Assembly: GCF_029227915.1 (NCBI RefSeq)
Contig: NC_079878.1
Span: 13,950,001 to 14,014,000 of the forward strand
Direction of reading: 5' to 3'
DNA length: 64,000 nt
From: Hydractinia symbiolongicarpus
Taxonomy: Eukaryota > Cnidaria > Hydrozoa > Anthoathecata > Hydractiniidae
Shown here piece after piece: positions 23,401 through 34,300 of this stretch (within the stretch, counting starts at the first letter, position 1; each line of letters opens with the position of its first letter). A program made the position numbers and the translations under genes. Under the pieces are notes generated by a model. The model saw nothing but the letters and a program-made list of their open reading frames with translations, did not search any database and was not told the origin of the DNA.

Positions 23401-25125
23401 TAAAGTTTTGTTTTTAGTATTTCCAGCTGGTATTCTTCAACCACCTTATTTTAAAGCTGATTATCCAAAGGTGGTCAACTACGGAGGCATGGGTTCGGTT
23501 ATTGGTCATGAAATAACTCATGGTTTTGACAATGATGGTGCGTTAATGTTTATTTTATTTTAAATTCATAATAGATGTAGAATTAGATCTTGAAAATAGA
23601 ACTGCAGTAGGATCAGATTATTCTTAAAGAAAGCTTCGTGCTTTTTATACTTTACCATTTTCTTCAATTTTTCAGAATATTTTTCAAAGTGTTCAAAACA
23701 TTAAAGCAACTAACCGGTTTGCAGGCTACAACGTTTTTTTTTTTGTTTTTTTTTTTTTGAGTATCTAAATTAAGATCTGCATGCTGTTTCCAATGTTGAG
23801 CATGCTAAAAAAAAACTCAACCTCAGATACATTGTCAGGTTTCACATCCCACTGTTGTAGGTCGATTGTATGACAAGTTTGGTAATTATCATGGTATAAA
23901 CAATTCTTGGTGGACAAAGTCGTCCGTTGATGGATTCGAAAAGAAGAAGAAATGTTTTGTGGATCAATATCAAAACTTTATTGTTGTTGAGGGAAAACAT
24001 GTATGTGTCGGGTCTGCTACCGTATCAATTGAAAGTTTCAATAATCAATTGGAACTTTTTAGTCTCCCTGTTTTTCATGTGTATCCCACACACTTTTAAC
24101 AATTCAGTTTTTATAGAAGTTTTGGGAGAAAGAAAGGGTTTAGGAGGGGAAGTGTTTGGGATAGGGAGGGTTTGGTATATATCAATTAATGTGAATTCCG
24201 CCAACACTTCACCAAATTTAGATTTAAAACCTCAACCCATCAAAGACAAAAGTCATTGGAATGTTTTTTTATTGTTTTTTATCTTAACGGTAAGCCACTA
24301 AAATGATAGTAGGATCATATTGCTAATTCTTCATAGTTTATCCAGGTATCTTTTTGTGCACGCTACTTATTTAAAAGAGCAAAAGTTACTGTAGTATCGA
24401 AAGAGGTTTTTATTCATCACTAGTTTTCCCAACTTATTTTAGTGGTGCAAGCCCCTCGCCGATCTTTAATTTGTGATTTTTAATTCGAATATTTTCGTGT
24501 ATTTAGTCAAAGCGCCCTCACCTAAGCCCCGTGTATTTGCGCCCTTTGGGGGTACTTTTCAAACTAACCCAACATGACAACAATTTGGTGCAAATTTTTA
24601 TTCTTAATGAGTTTTCATTACTTTAGATTAAAGGTAATGTTACACTTGGGGAGAATATTGCCGACAACGGAGGTTTGAAAGCGTCGTATAAGGTTGGTTT
24701 TTTACTACTTTTAAACAATAGAAATTTTCCTGGGGTTTAAAAATTCACAAAATATAGTGGACGAGATTTCTCGAGCGAAACATTTAAAATAATGAACGCT
24801 GATGGCCTTTTACGAATTGCAGGTTTTAGGAATGTATGAAGGTGGGTGCTAAAATTCCGAATCCAATCCACCCTAAATTTTATTTCAAGAAAGTGAGCCG
24901 TTAAACTCATGCAAATTTTAGAAATTGGTATTTGCCTAAATTAATCTACGTCGATTTTTTTAGCCGGCAAAGGAGAAATATTGTGTTGCACACCATAACG
25001 CTGTTTTTTTATCTGCCTCTATTTTCTAGGCGTATAAAACTTGGGTAAAGGAAAATGGTGAAGAAGCTTTACTTCCTGGTTTGAAGAGGTCAAATGATCA
25101 AGTCTTTTTTATAGCTTTCGCGCAA
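14461..25125 (+). CDS. Neprilysin/ECE-like M13 zinc metallopeptidase (3' end missing)
   Basis: A type II membrane ectopeptidase that would cleave extracellular peptides. Exons: 14461-15216, 15479-15658, 15974-16060, 19362-19495, 21242-21464, 21912-22088, 22956-23118, 23418-23537, 23861-24000, 24627-24692, 25030-25125. All phases agree, giving 714 codons. A cytosolic tail precedes a transmembrane segment at about 59-79. The M13 N-domain follows with [14 protein letters not shown]. Substrate-binding NAYY is at 563-566, the zinc motif HEITH at 604-608 with GFDNDG, and the third ligand is E669 in ENIADNGG. The last exon ends FFIAFAQ at a GT donor. The family's usual final ~50 residues (VWC, conserved Cys, C-terminal CxxW) are not seen before the next gene. 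Intron 3 holds a LINE. Neprilysin and ECE cannot be told apart here. Confidence 0.9.
16190..16560. repeat. Unclassified interspersed repeat, copy B
   Basis: Located in intron 3 of the M13 gene. It matches the order of motifs in 12540-13030 (GTTACGGCA, CAACTGGGACC, GGTTGATGAC, ACATCATCCTATACATTTTC, GATGAAGGCAACA), with substitutions and small gaps. Confidence 0.6.
16784..18990 (-). mobile_element. Decayed non-LTR retrotransposon (LINE), 5' truncated
   Basis: On the minus strand the order is: end of an endonuclease domain (about 18990-18603, with VVCNTSF and TQIDYFLVR), reverse transcriptase (18344-17565, with [13 protein letters not shown] and [11 protein letters not shown]), then a thumb and Cys/His region (17593-16823, CKHWVHKKC). 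A (GAT)n-type tail lies at 16784-16798. The catalytic YADD box reads YAGD (17715-17726). The frame shifts near 17570, and stops break the endonuclease near 18880. It cannot be autonomous. It lies antisense in intron 3 of the M13 gene. The style is RTE-like, but the clade is not settled. Confidence 0.85.
22149..22223 (+). repeat. Four tandem 18-19 bp units
   Basis: Units TTTGCACCGTAACCTGAGA and variants at 22149, 22168, 22186 and 22205. They lie 60 bp after the exon 6 donor of the M13 gene. Intronic; no function is evident. Confidence 0.75.
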
Positions 25126-25976
25126 GTAAGATTTTTACATGTTTTTGTTTATGTAAGTATTTTGTTAGTATTTATCAACTATATTATTTTTGTATGTGTC
25201 ATAACTGATTTCATTTTTATGGACCTTTTGCTGGATTTATTTTGTGATTCAATGCTAAAATATTTTGTGTTTTACGAGATTTATATTCATTATTCTGATA
25301 TTTAACAAAACATTTTGCGATCGTTTCTTTCCGTAAATGAGTGATTTTCAGAAGAGGTAAAGGAATGAAATTGTTTTTATTTTGCGGAATTTTTTTATGA
25401 AAATTTTTGCGAATTGAGCCGAATAATCAAAAATTCTGATTGGCTAGCGTAATAATCAAAGATTCTGATTACCTGGCGTAAATTTCCGCCACTAAAAAGT
25501 AAAAAGTAGCTAAAGTTTCTACCAACGTATCAAAATAGTTAAAATCATGCCAGCTCGAAATATTCCGCCTAGTGTAGATAAGCCTTACAACTATTTATTT
25601 TTATAGTTTGGACCAAAAAATATTTTAGGGGAGTTACACCGTGACACCTTCTTCTAACAAAGCATACCCATTTCTCTTTTAAACGCTCAGTCTCAAAAAG
25701 AGCTATTAGCTGGATTTTTCGAGTTATTGGTACTTCTTTTTCGCTTAAACTAAATAAAAATACTTCTTACTCTTTTACTCTTGGTTGTTAACACAGCATC
25801 GTCTATTCCGCACAAGGGCTTATACAACTACCTCTAACTTCGTATCCTAAGATATTTTACGCCTGAAATTATGATCTTTACATAAAGCAAGCAATAAGTT
25901 TTGAAGGGGTTTATGATGAACAGAAGACACAGTTAAATACTAGTATATACACGTAAGAAATTAATAGATTACACTT
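25126..25976. other. Spacer between M13 gene and globin pair
   Basis: No exon with the expected C-terminal M13 motifs was found on the plus strand here. A pair of near-identical short phrases (AATAATCAAAAATTCTGATT and AATAATCAAAGATTCTGATT) occurs at about 25420-25470. Otherwise I see nothing. Confidence 0.45.
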
Positions 25977-26678
25977 TTAACGACCTAATCCTATAACGTC
26001 CGTCATAGCTTTTCCATTTTCGATATATTTTTGTATGTTCTTTTTATTTTTGGACCATTCAGCGTCGTATTTAGTATAAGGAGGAGCCGTCCTTGTGTAT
26101 ATACCAATATATGTCTTAATAAATGTGATGTACCATTTCCAAAAAGCCTCGTGTTGAGAAATTCCAACTTCTCTTCCAGACCAAAACATTAAACGCATCC
26201 ATATTCTAGAGTCGTCAAGTTTAAAACGTTGGCCTCTCTTTTCATCTTCCCGTTTGTCGCAGTTCCACGCGCGAGAGTGCGATACGTGTCTCATGCCCTC
26301 TCGTCCTGAATCTGTCCAAACATCCCCTTCCCCGCCCATCTTTTCGATGATCCAGTCGCCTAATCGTTGACCGTGCGCCGCTGCTCCGTCTGTATCGAAC
26401 ATAAACTTCGACAACGTTTCGTCTTCAAACGCATGGGCGTAAAATCTAGTTGTCATTTGGCGTATTTTATCACCGCCCCCAACATCTTTTAAAAGATCAG
26501 CTGTATACTTCGAATTTTGTAATTTTTCATGTGGTAAGGATTTTGACGGGAAAGATTTCACTTCTTGCTTACCAGGTAGTGTTTTATGAGTTGTTTTGTG
26601 AAATGGACAAGATGTAAACTTCTCGAACTCTATTTGCTTACTAACATTTTCAATTGGACATTTCAAATGATGCGTCAT
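25977..26678 (-). CDS. Truncated (2/2) haemoglobin-like protein, intact copy
   Basis: A single-exon gene of 233 residues. After a ~60-residue N-terminal extension comes a bacterial-type truncated globin core: VGGGDKIRQMTTRFYAHAFED, AHGQRLGDWIIEKMGG, SGREGMRHVSHSRAWN and FWKWYITFI. His residues in the AHGQR and RHVSH stretches are candidate haem ligands. Such globins bind O2 or NO in the cytosol; the role here is unknown. I chose the ATG at 26676-26678 because it is shared with the right copy; an in-frame ATG exists seven codons upstream (26699). The gene is the left half of a head-to-head inverted pair about 96% identical in protein. The intronless coding region in an intron-rich neighbourhood may hint at horizontal or retro-origin, which is not proven. 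Confidence 0.8.
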   Translation of the reverse strand: MTHHLKCPIENVSKQIEFEKFTSCPFHKTTHKTLPGKQEVKSFPSKSLPHEKLQNSKYTADLLKDVGGGDKIRQMTTRFYAHAFEDETLSKFMFDTDGAAAHGQRLGDWIIEKMGGEGDVWTDSGREGMRHVSHSRAWNCDKREDEKRGQRFKLDDSRIWMRLMFWSGREVGISQHEAFWKWYITFIKTYIGIYTRTAPPYTKYDAEWSKNKKNIQKYIENGKAMTDVIGLGR

Positions 26679-26836
26679 GTTTAACAAAACTTTAAACAAC
26701 TCGTGAAACTATATTTCTTGATGTTTTTATTGTGTATATATTATAAGAATATACTTTGCCAAGCAGTACTAAGATAATTTCAGTACTACAGTTTTTTGTT
26801 TTGAAAAATGAATTATAGATTTTAATTTTCTGTTCA

Positions 26837-26844
26837 CTTTTATA
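26837..26844 (-). promoter_or_regulatory. TATA box of the left globin gene
   Basis: Minus-strand TATAAAAG lies about 160 bp before the start codon. It has the same context (AGTAAACAGAAAATT-like) as the right gene's TATA box at 27231-27238. Confidence 0.65.
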
Positions 26845-26855
26845 CACATCTTGCG

Positions 26856-26922
26856 GAATTTTCTAGATCAATAGAACATTCTAGAACAACGAAATGATCT
26901 AGAACAACTGAATGTTCTAGAA
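26856..26922. promoter_or_regulatory. Heat-shock-element-like array, left arm
   Basis: Two perfect GAAnnTTCnnGAA sites stand at 26874-26886 and 26910-26922. A third site at 26856-26868 has one mismatch (GAAttTTCtaGAT). They lie just upstream of the left gene's TATA box. This spacing is the consensus bound by trimeric heat-shock factor; occupancy is inference. Confidence 0.65.
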
Positions 26923-27168
26923 CTATACAGTTCTTAAAATGTTGTACGCACTCCTATGCAGAGCTTTTGGCTGAAAAATTTTCCTTACAGTCTATGGCTA
27001 TCGTTAGACAAAACAATTTGAAGGAGAACAATCACAATTTAGCAAGGGGCTGCTATGATAACTAACAAGAACGTTTTATTTAATTTAATAAGATCTCCAT
27101 CGTAGTGAGTCTGGACAAAAACATTGATATAATACTACAAGCCAGCATGAGTTAAGAGATTTTATTTG

Positions 27169-27220
27169 TTCTAGAATTGTTTTTTATTCTAGAATTTATT
27201 TCGTTAATCTAGAAAGTTCT
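27169..27220. promoter_or_regulatory. Heat-shock-element-like array, right arm
   Basis: TTCTAGAA pairs stand at 27169-27176 and 27187-27194, and ATCTAGAAAGTTC at 27207-27219 (one mismatch). They are the counterparts of the left array and sit directly upstream of the TATA box at 27231. Confidence 0.6.
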
Positions 27221-27230
27221 ATGCAAGGTA

Positions 27231-27238
27231 TATAAAAG
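27231..27238 (+). promoter_or_regulatory. TATA box of the right globin copy
   Basis: TATAAAAG, in the same context as the left gene. About 450 bp separate it from the ATG because of a likely 5'-UTR intron: donor after ACACAAAG near 27406, acceptor CTAG at about 27675. Confidence 0.6.
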
Positions 27239-27687
27239 TAAACAGAAAATTAGAATCTATAATTCACTCAACATCTTTTCGAAAGAAAAAGTTTTAGTAC
27301 TGAAATTATCTTAGTACTTGGCAAAGTATATTTTTAAATATACGCAATAAAAAAATCCAGTATTGTTTCTCGAGTTTTTCAAAGTTTTGCCGAAACACAA
27401 AGGTAGGTTGATTTTTTGGATCATAAAAAAGAGAAAAATTCTCTACCTAAATAATATGCTTGTAACTATTAAAAAATGATGAAAAAAAAATGATGCTGTT
27501 CGCTTTTTTCTTTGGTATTTCATCTTTTAAGCAATAAATTTAGACGTACAGCCCCTTTCCCGCATTTTTCAGAACTAAATGTGTAACGTAGCTATATACA
27601 TCTTAAAGTGCAGCAGCCTCTTTCATCCATTGTTTTTGTTTTTTACATAAACTTACAACTTATGTGCTTAGCTAGGTTTTGTTAAAC

Positions 27688-28389
27688 ATGGCGCATCATT
27701 TGGAATGTCCAATTGAAAATGTTAGTAAGCAAATAGAGTTCGAGAAGTTTACATCTTGTCCATTTCACAAAACAACTCATAAAACACTACCTGGTAAGCA
27801 AGAAGTGAAATCTTTCCCTACACAATCCTTACCACATGAAAAATTACAAAATTCGAAGTTTACAGCTGATCTTTTAAAAGATGTTGGGGGCGGTGATAAA
27901 ATACGCCAAATGACAACTAGATTTTACGCCCATGCGTTTGAAGACGAAACGTTGTCGAAGTTTATGTTCGATACAGACGGAGCAGCGGCGCACGGTCAAC
28001 GATTAGCCGACTGGATCATCGAAAAGATGGGCGGGGAAGGGGATGTTTACACAGATTCAGGACGAGAGGGCATGAGACACGTATCGCACTCTCGCGCGTG
28101 AAACTGCGACAAACGGGAAGATGAAAAGAGAGGCCAACGTTTTAAACTTGACGACTCTAGAATATGGATGCGTTTAATGTTTTGGTCTGGAAGAGAAGTT
28201 GGACTTTCTCAACACGAAGCCTTTTGGAAATGGTACATCACATTCATAAAGACATATATTGGTATATACACAAGGGCGGCTCCTCCTTATACTAAATACG
28301 ACGCTGAATGGTCTAAAAATAAAAAGAACATACAAAAATATATCGAAAATGGAAAAGCTATGACGGACGTTATAGGATTAGGTCGTTAA
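27688..28389 (+). pseudogene. Truncated haemoglobin-like copy with one nonsense codon
   Basis: It has the same 234-codon span as the left copy, with no indel. The Trp after SRA in RHVSHSRAW is TGA here (28099-28101) instead of TGG. The frame continues open to 28389. About eight further residues differ (for example T to A, G to A, W to Y, I to L). The break falls inside the globin core, so a product would be truncated after 137 residues. It may be a young pseudogene, a segregating allele or a sequencing error. Confidence 0.8.
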
Positions 28390-29595
28390 GACTATAAATT
28401 GTGATGTCAAAAATCATCGCCCTTATTATTTGGTGGTAAATATAGATTGTATGGTGGTGTTCAAAGTGTGCTCAGTTACTGAGATTAAATTGAGACTGAG
28501 ATTTAGTCATAGTCACAAGAGTCTCTCTTTCTTATGACTATGATTTAATTCGTCAGAAGAACTACTAAAGAACTACTAAACACATAAGCCTTTTTTTATA
28601 ACTGACCGGTTTTTATTACGTATTTTTTACAAACAACTAGTTTTTAAGCAACTGTACTCAAATCTACAGGATTGTTAAGCAATTTTAGTAGAAGTGATAA
28701 GCAACAAATTATGTTTTGAGCCGAAGTTTTAAAAGTATAATCGAAGAAGAAAGAGCCTTAAACGCTCAATTATATTATTAAAAGAGATAATTAATAATAT
28801 ATCTATGGATAATTGTATATTCATTACACAGTTTTTTTCCCTGCTTTTAAACAGACTAAGTTATGCCCGTGTGGGCATTATGTGAAAATTTTAAAAAAGA
28901 GTGAATTCGGGCAATTTTAGCAGATCGAGAAACTGTTTAGACACATTTCTATCACTATAGAATTTGTATAGCAACTGTGGTAATAGAACAAAAGTTATGA
29001 TGCTTATATCAAAATACGTCACAATGACGTTTCTGAGTTGATTAAATATCCTATTACGGGTGATTTGGAAAAAAACGAATAAAAAAAAGCGAAATATGTT
29101 TAGTATGTTCAAAATGTAGCTTCTGTTAAAGAACATTGGGTTATTTTTTATTATAGCCATTATTATAACTTATTACGAATATTACTAACACAGGGAATAT
29201 GAATCCTTTTTTTTTCTGAAAGAAAAGGAAAGCCATCAAGGAAGAACATAATTTTGAATTTAATGTACAGTTATATATTTTTGTATAAAATTATGTTTTA
29301 TCTAGGAATATTATATACTTCTACATTTAATAAAAGCTGAGATACAAACTACTTGTTTTAATTAAATTTTTATCTCCTAATATTTTTTTTTTAATAAGGA
29401 AAGATGAGAGGTTATATATAATCACAATGTGGATAAAATTTAAAATCTTTAAACATCTATATTGAAATAAGTAAATATGAACCTATTATATCATATATAT
29501 TACAGTTAGAATCATTTTTAATTTGTTACATGGACAGACATGGATTTTGTCAGCCTGTTGACACTTTTGACAGTCTTAATCTGGAACATGACAAC
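28390..29595. other. Noncoding spacer
   Basis: AT-rich. A minus-strand ORF at 28891-29160 has no recognisable motif. It probably includes the 3' UTR of the claudin-like gene on the right side. Confidence 0.4.
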
Positions 29596-31330
29596 TCATC
29601 TATAGTAATCTGCTTGATACGTTGGGTTAGTGTTTCCAACGTAATGCACAGTTTGTTTACTACCACTTTCAGTAGGTACGACAAACATAAGTATCCAAGA
29701 AATGACTGCTGCAAGTAGTTGTGCTGCAGCACCGATCCATGCTAGTAAAACTGACCAGCCATGATCATTTGTGCTCCATTCACTTTCAAATTCAAATTCT
29801 GCATAGCCGAGTCCAGCAAAAGCTATCAGTGCTAGAAAGGAAAAAGGAAACATGACGAAAATTGTTGTCTTCCCACAACAGATGTATTAATAAAAAGTTT
29901 TAGATTTAATATAACTAAATGAGTGAGCACAGCCTTTCTTAATTCACGGTAGCAATCGGAAATTACCGAGGCAAATACCAACGTGGTTTTCATTTGTAAC
30001 TTGAACTTCCAAATATTTTACTCTCTTTCTACTCTCAATTCTAACTGTCCTTCGTATCTGGGAGTGCAAGATCGCAAAATAAATTATAAATTGCCGACGT
30101 AAAATACAAGAAGCGAAGCAGGCAGATGGCATTCCACGTCGGCAAAACTAAATTCAATTAAAAAAGCTAAAATCGTTGTTACTCGACCTTTTTGTTTATC
30201 CAGTAATTATTTTGACAGTCAGACTTAATTTGTAAATTCTCACATCTTGTTTTCATATCTATAATATAATACCCGTATACGTCTGCCTGTCCGTCCGTCC
30301 GTCTGTCTGTCACGCAAAATGGTAGCTTAGCTGCGACGGACGAACCCGTGGATTTTTCCACGGGCTAACGACTAGTTAAGGTTAAATATTACACATAAAA
30401 CTCGTTGTAACCGTTGTCATTAATAGAAATTTTTAAGCAGTAAATATTTCGAATCCTCAAAAAAACTTTTTTTTTGTTAACAGTCTAACCAAACGCTATA
30501 TACGTACTTCGTCATTCTCCATGACCTCATTTCAATTTATTGGGGTATTTATTCTATATTTATTTACTTTCAAGGCATTTTATTATGTAGTAGTGGCAAA
30601 CAAAAGCCTACCTCCAATTAATGAAACGGAAAATGATACCAATGCTGAACACTTCCATGATCCTTCACGCTTTCTGTAACATATCATTAGAAGAGTTGTT
30701 AGAAATGCTAAGAAGCAAAATACTGCAGCCGCTATCAGAATTATGAGAATGGTGTCTTTTTCTAGAAAAAGATAAAAATAGTTAGATATAGAATTTGAAA
30801 GATTAATAGAAAAATGATTTTGAGCACTTTCTTTTTGCGAAAGCGGTATTTTGATGAATTAAATCGCAAATATTTTTAATGTACTGTGAAGTAAATGAAG
30901 AATGTCAAATTTTGCTGACGATAAAAAATAATATCAATTTTTACGATCGATTTTCTTTGGCAGTAGTGTTCCTAATAGAAAAAAAGTTAACAACAAAACC
31001 TTAGTTCTGCAATGGAAATTTGACTTTAGCGTTTAAGTTTGTAAAACAACTTTTTAAAAGTTAAATTCGAATTCATCGCAGACAAGATGCCAAATATGCA
31101 CCTGCGTTTTGCTTTCCATCAAAGTCAAAAAGATCTTTTCTAGTTGTGCAGACTGTTTCTGCATTCAGCAATCGTTCACAAACTTTCCATAATCCCATTT
31201 CCTTTTTATACGTAGCTGTGTCAAAAATCCACCACGCGTGACCATAGCAACCAATGATAAGTCCAGTTAATCCGAGAATATAGCAAAGTAGACAAATGGC
31301 TAACAATGTGATCGCTGCAGCCGCACCCAT
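29596..31330 (-). CDS. Claudin/PMP22-like four-transmembrane protein (3 exons)
   Basis: Exons in transcript order: 31330-31102, 30761-30612, 29831-29596. They total 615 nt (204 residues) and all junctions are in phase. TM1 spans about 6-28. The first extracellular loop carries GLW (46-48) with C51 and C61, matching the W-GLW-C-C signature of claudins, PMP22 and relatives. TM2 begins at about residue 80 after KDT, TM3 spans SALVSFSVSLIG to AGLGYA, and TM4 LLAWIGAAAQ to ILMFVV. The short tail ends ADYYR. Length is normal for the family. A role in cell contacts or septate-type junctions is the family's usual one. Claudin proper, PMP22/EMP and LHFPL-type cannot be separated here. The exon 1 donor (CAG/GTGCAT) was chosen because it alone keeps TM2 in frame. 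Confidence 0.8.
30262..30372 (+). repeat. Short interspersed repeat (CTGTCTGTC / CCGTGGATT type), copy 1
   Basis: In intron 2 of the claudin-like gene. It opens ATAATACCCGTATACG, runs through CTGTCTGTCACGCAAAA, and closes AACCCGTGGATTTTTCCACGGGCTAACGAC; the end contains the hairpin CCGTGGAttttTCCACGG. Relatives lie at 43277-43475 and 62520-62645, with a fragment near 61600. Confidence 0.65.
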
Positions 31331-34300
31331 TTCTATTTATAGCAATCCTAAATCAAAAAAAATAACTTTAATCATATAAAAATAACAACGCCATCTGGCC
31401 GTCCAAAACGGTTGTATATTCGACATGTCTGTATAACACCAAAGTACGGTGAAGAACACCTTCAAAATTAGGATATTGATACTTTCTTGTTCACTTCCAT
31501 AACCTGGCCGTTGCAATGGCGGATATTTGAAAGCAAGTCATTAATAGAAAAAATTTGTAGACGAAATTCTTCAATCGTAGACACAATATAATATAACAAC
31601 AAAATTGCTGACACTGAACCGTTTTCCTCCCTTCTCCTGCTTGCCAATGTTGGTTTTATGCGGTGCAAATTATTTCTACCAAACTGACAAATTTCTAACA
31701 TCCTGAAAGAACACTGACGTAGGGGAAAAGGTTTGGTTGCGATTCAAAAAAAGGACGACAAAAGCTTCATGCAAATAAACAATCAAAAGGAAGGAAACCA
31801 ATCAAACGAAGAAAATTTTCACCGCCAATCACATATCGCCTCATCAAAAAGAAAATCAATGAAATGTGTAATTCACTAACATGTAGAATCACAACAAAAA
31901 ATTGGTACGTGTTCTCGTTACCGCCAATTTGTTTATGAAAAACATTTTAAAACAATATCTTTACTATGTTGAAAAAGATTAATCAAGGTATGGACACGTT
32001 AGCAATGCCATTTGTTTAAAAATTAAAAAGCGAATGGCAAGGAGATTCTGCCTTCTTCTTCTTCATTTTCGTTTTCTTCATTTTCTTGCAATTCTGTTGC
32101 TACAGTATTTTTCTTCTGAAAATTTTACATTGTAAGGTAAGCTTACATAAGAATAACAACTAGAAATATCATTGTGAATTGATTTCAACATCCCTTCTGT
32201 TGAAAGTTATTTCCCAAATGATTTCCGAATAGAGAATTTGACCACGTGCTTATAAGAAACTTGCAGTTTTAATTGAAAATGCTATACATTGAAGCAAATC
32301 AACATAAACCGAATAACTTGCAAATTAATATTAATGTACTACGACCACGAAAACCTCCACACTTTCTTGTTTACATGGAAATAAAAACTTTTGAATTTTC
32401 ATCATGTTTTTTTATTTTTGGCAGATTTAATCAAATTTCATAAATAATTTAGTCCGACAAATTAAAAAGAACCCTTATCCTTACGTAGTACACTGTTAAT
32501 AAGATGTTTTCGGAGTGGGAGTGTCTACACATTTATTGCGATGAGTTATGACGATGGGAGTATTAGGCGGAGGGGTGCAAAATCCGTTAAATTGCGGTAA
32601 AAATTTAATGAGATATTCGCAGAATTTTGATAGAGACTCAATGTTGCTTAGTTTTCTGTATTTTCTGGGTTTAATTTTTAGTTAGTTGTGAGTCGTTGGT
32701 TAGTCGTTGATTAGTTGTTGATTAGTTGTTGGTAAGGCTAAATTCGCGTGTTGGTTTGCTAAGTTAGGCTGGTGCACCATTCAAAATCAAACCAGTGTTT
32801 TAAAAACACGTTTATGGTTGCGTGAACACCATTAGAACTTACAGAAAAAACACGTTTAATTCTGTCACGAATCTATGTTTGATAATCTGTAGAAAAAGAT
32901 GAAAGCCAAAAAATTAATTATTATTGAAATGAAAGATAAAATATCTAGATTCTAGATAATCCATATAATACCGTATAATTTTTTACTTTTTCCAACCCTA
33001 CGAATCCCCCTAAACAAATCGCGTTTCTTGCTTTTTTAACAACGAGTTTAATAAACCAAGCCTGACGCCGTAATTTATATTACTTCCTCAAACTGGCTGT
33101 TCTATATCTGACACGCCAAACAATGGGTCATAGGAAACAATTCTTGTAAAACATTTGTCTATTTTATGCAAGAAAATTTGATACAAGTTCAAAATATTAA
33201 ATTTTGTGCGTTCGATTTACTATATCTCAACATCCCGGAGCAGGCTTTTGAAACACCATAAGCACATTTGAGAAGCCACTATGTAGCGGACACTTGATGA
33301 CATACCCTGTAGAGGTTGAAATTTGTTGTTGTTGTCGTTGTTGTAGTTTATTTGTCAAAAACTCTCGGTGAAAGATAAAGAAGGTGGAGAGCTCAAAGTG
33401 AAATACAATTCTAAATCGATTGTAAAAATTTAAAATAAACTTAATTGACCGGTAAGTATTTGCAGGGAATTTGTTTCTGCAGTTAGGGGATGTTGACGAT
33501 GCATGGCAGGAGACACCAATATGAATTAGCATTTCTATAAGTGCTTATTACTCAGCGTGGCCACTACAGACATCCTGAGTATGCAGCATTGTCATCGTCA
33601 GCTTAACTATTCTGTCATATCAAGGTAATATCTTGTAATCAACAAGTTACCACAAATTAGAATATGCGAAAGTAAACCAAAATAACAAAATGGGAAAGGA
33701 TAGAACAGTACATCTATGGTCTTTTTAACATCAATTACGTCAAATGTCACAAGTCAGAATTATCTCATTCTTATGAGAAAGGTGCAAAACAGCGAAAATA
33801 TTAAAAAAATAACTGTGAAACTGGAAGGATTTTTGTTACTGTAAAAGTTAAAAAGCGGAAATATAATGGTAGAAATATGCACTATTAGATCTGGTGTTGA
33901 AATAGGATGTTCTGGGAGATGATTCCTGAAACACTACTTTACTGATAAAATTAATTTCCACAGTGTAGACGCTCCTAATAAAGGGATACGAAGTTGGCCT
34001 AAGGGTGTCTAATTAAGTATTTGAAAAGTTTAAATTAGATCTCAATTCGAACAAACATCGTATTTGCCTGTTCGAATTTGAAGATGAGTGCTAGATACGT
34101 TCAAACTTTGTAATGAATAAACACAAAGTGATCACAAAAAAACAGTTTGCAGCTTTTTTAAACTCAGTATTTTATTGTATTTATTGACGTTCAATACCAC
34201 TGTGTTTTTTATTTTAATTAAATAAATAGTAGTGGCCGTTTTTATGATTTAAATGTGGTTGTATCTATTAGAAAAAGAAACGAATATTTACGATTTGTTG

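Larger units (their letters stand above)
26700..27660. repeat. Inverted-repeat promoter region of the globin pair
   Basis: The upstream DNA of both genes is one inverted repeat. For example CTGAAATTATCTTAGTAC with GGCAAAGTATAT occurs near 27300 and, reversed, near 26750-26790. Arms run from the stop codons through the coding regions to about 26925 and 27165. About 240 bp of unrelated sequence separates them. Confidence 0.8.

Noticed and set aside
23866-24301. Alternative ORFs at 23866-24099 and 23927-24301
   Set aside because: The first is exon 9 of the M13 gene reading on into its intron, and the second is another frame across the same junction.
28099-28101. TGA read as selenocysteine in the right globin copy
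   Set aside because: The twin gene has TGG (Trp) at this codon, truncated globins have no known Sec there, and I saw no reason to invoke recoding. A simple G-to-A nonsense change explains it.
28449-28500. A W-C-S-K reading considered as the missing last exon of the M13 gene
   Set aside because: It follows an unsuitable acceptor, reads VWWCSKCAQ and then stops within eight codons. It lacks the conserved C-terminal M13 motifs and lies beyond both globin genes.
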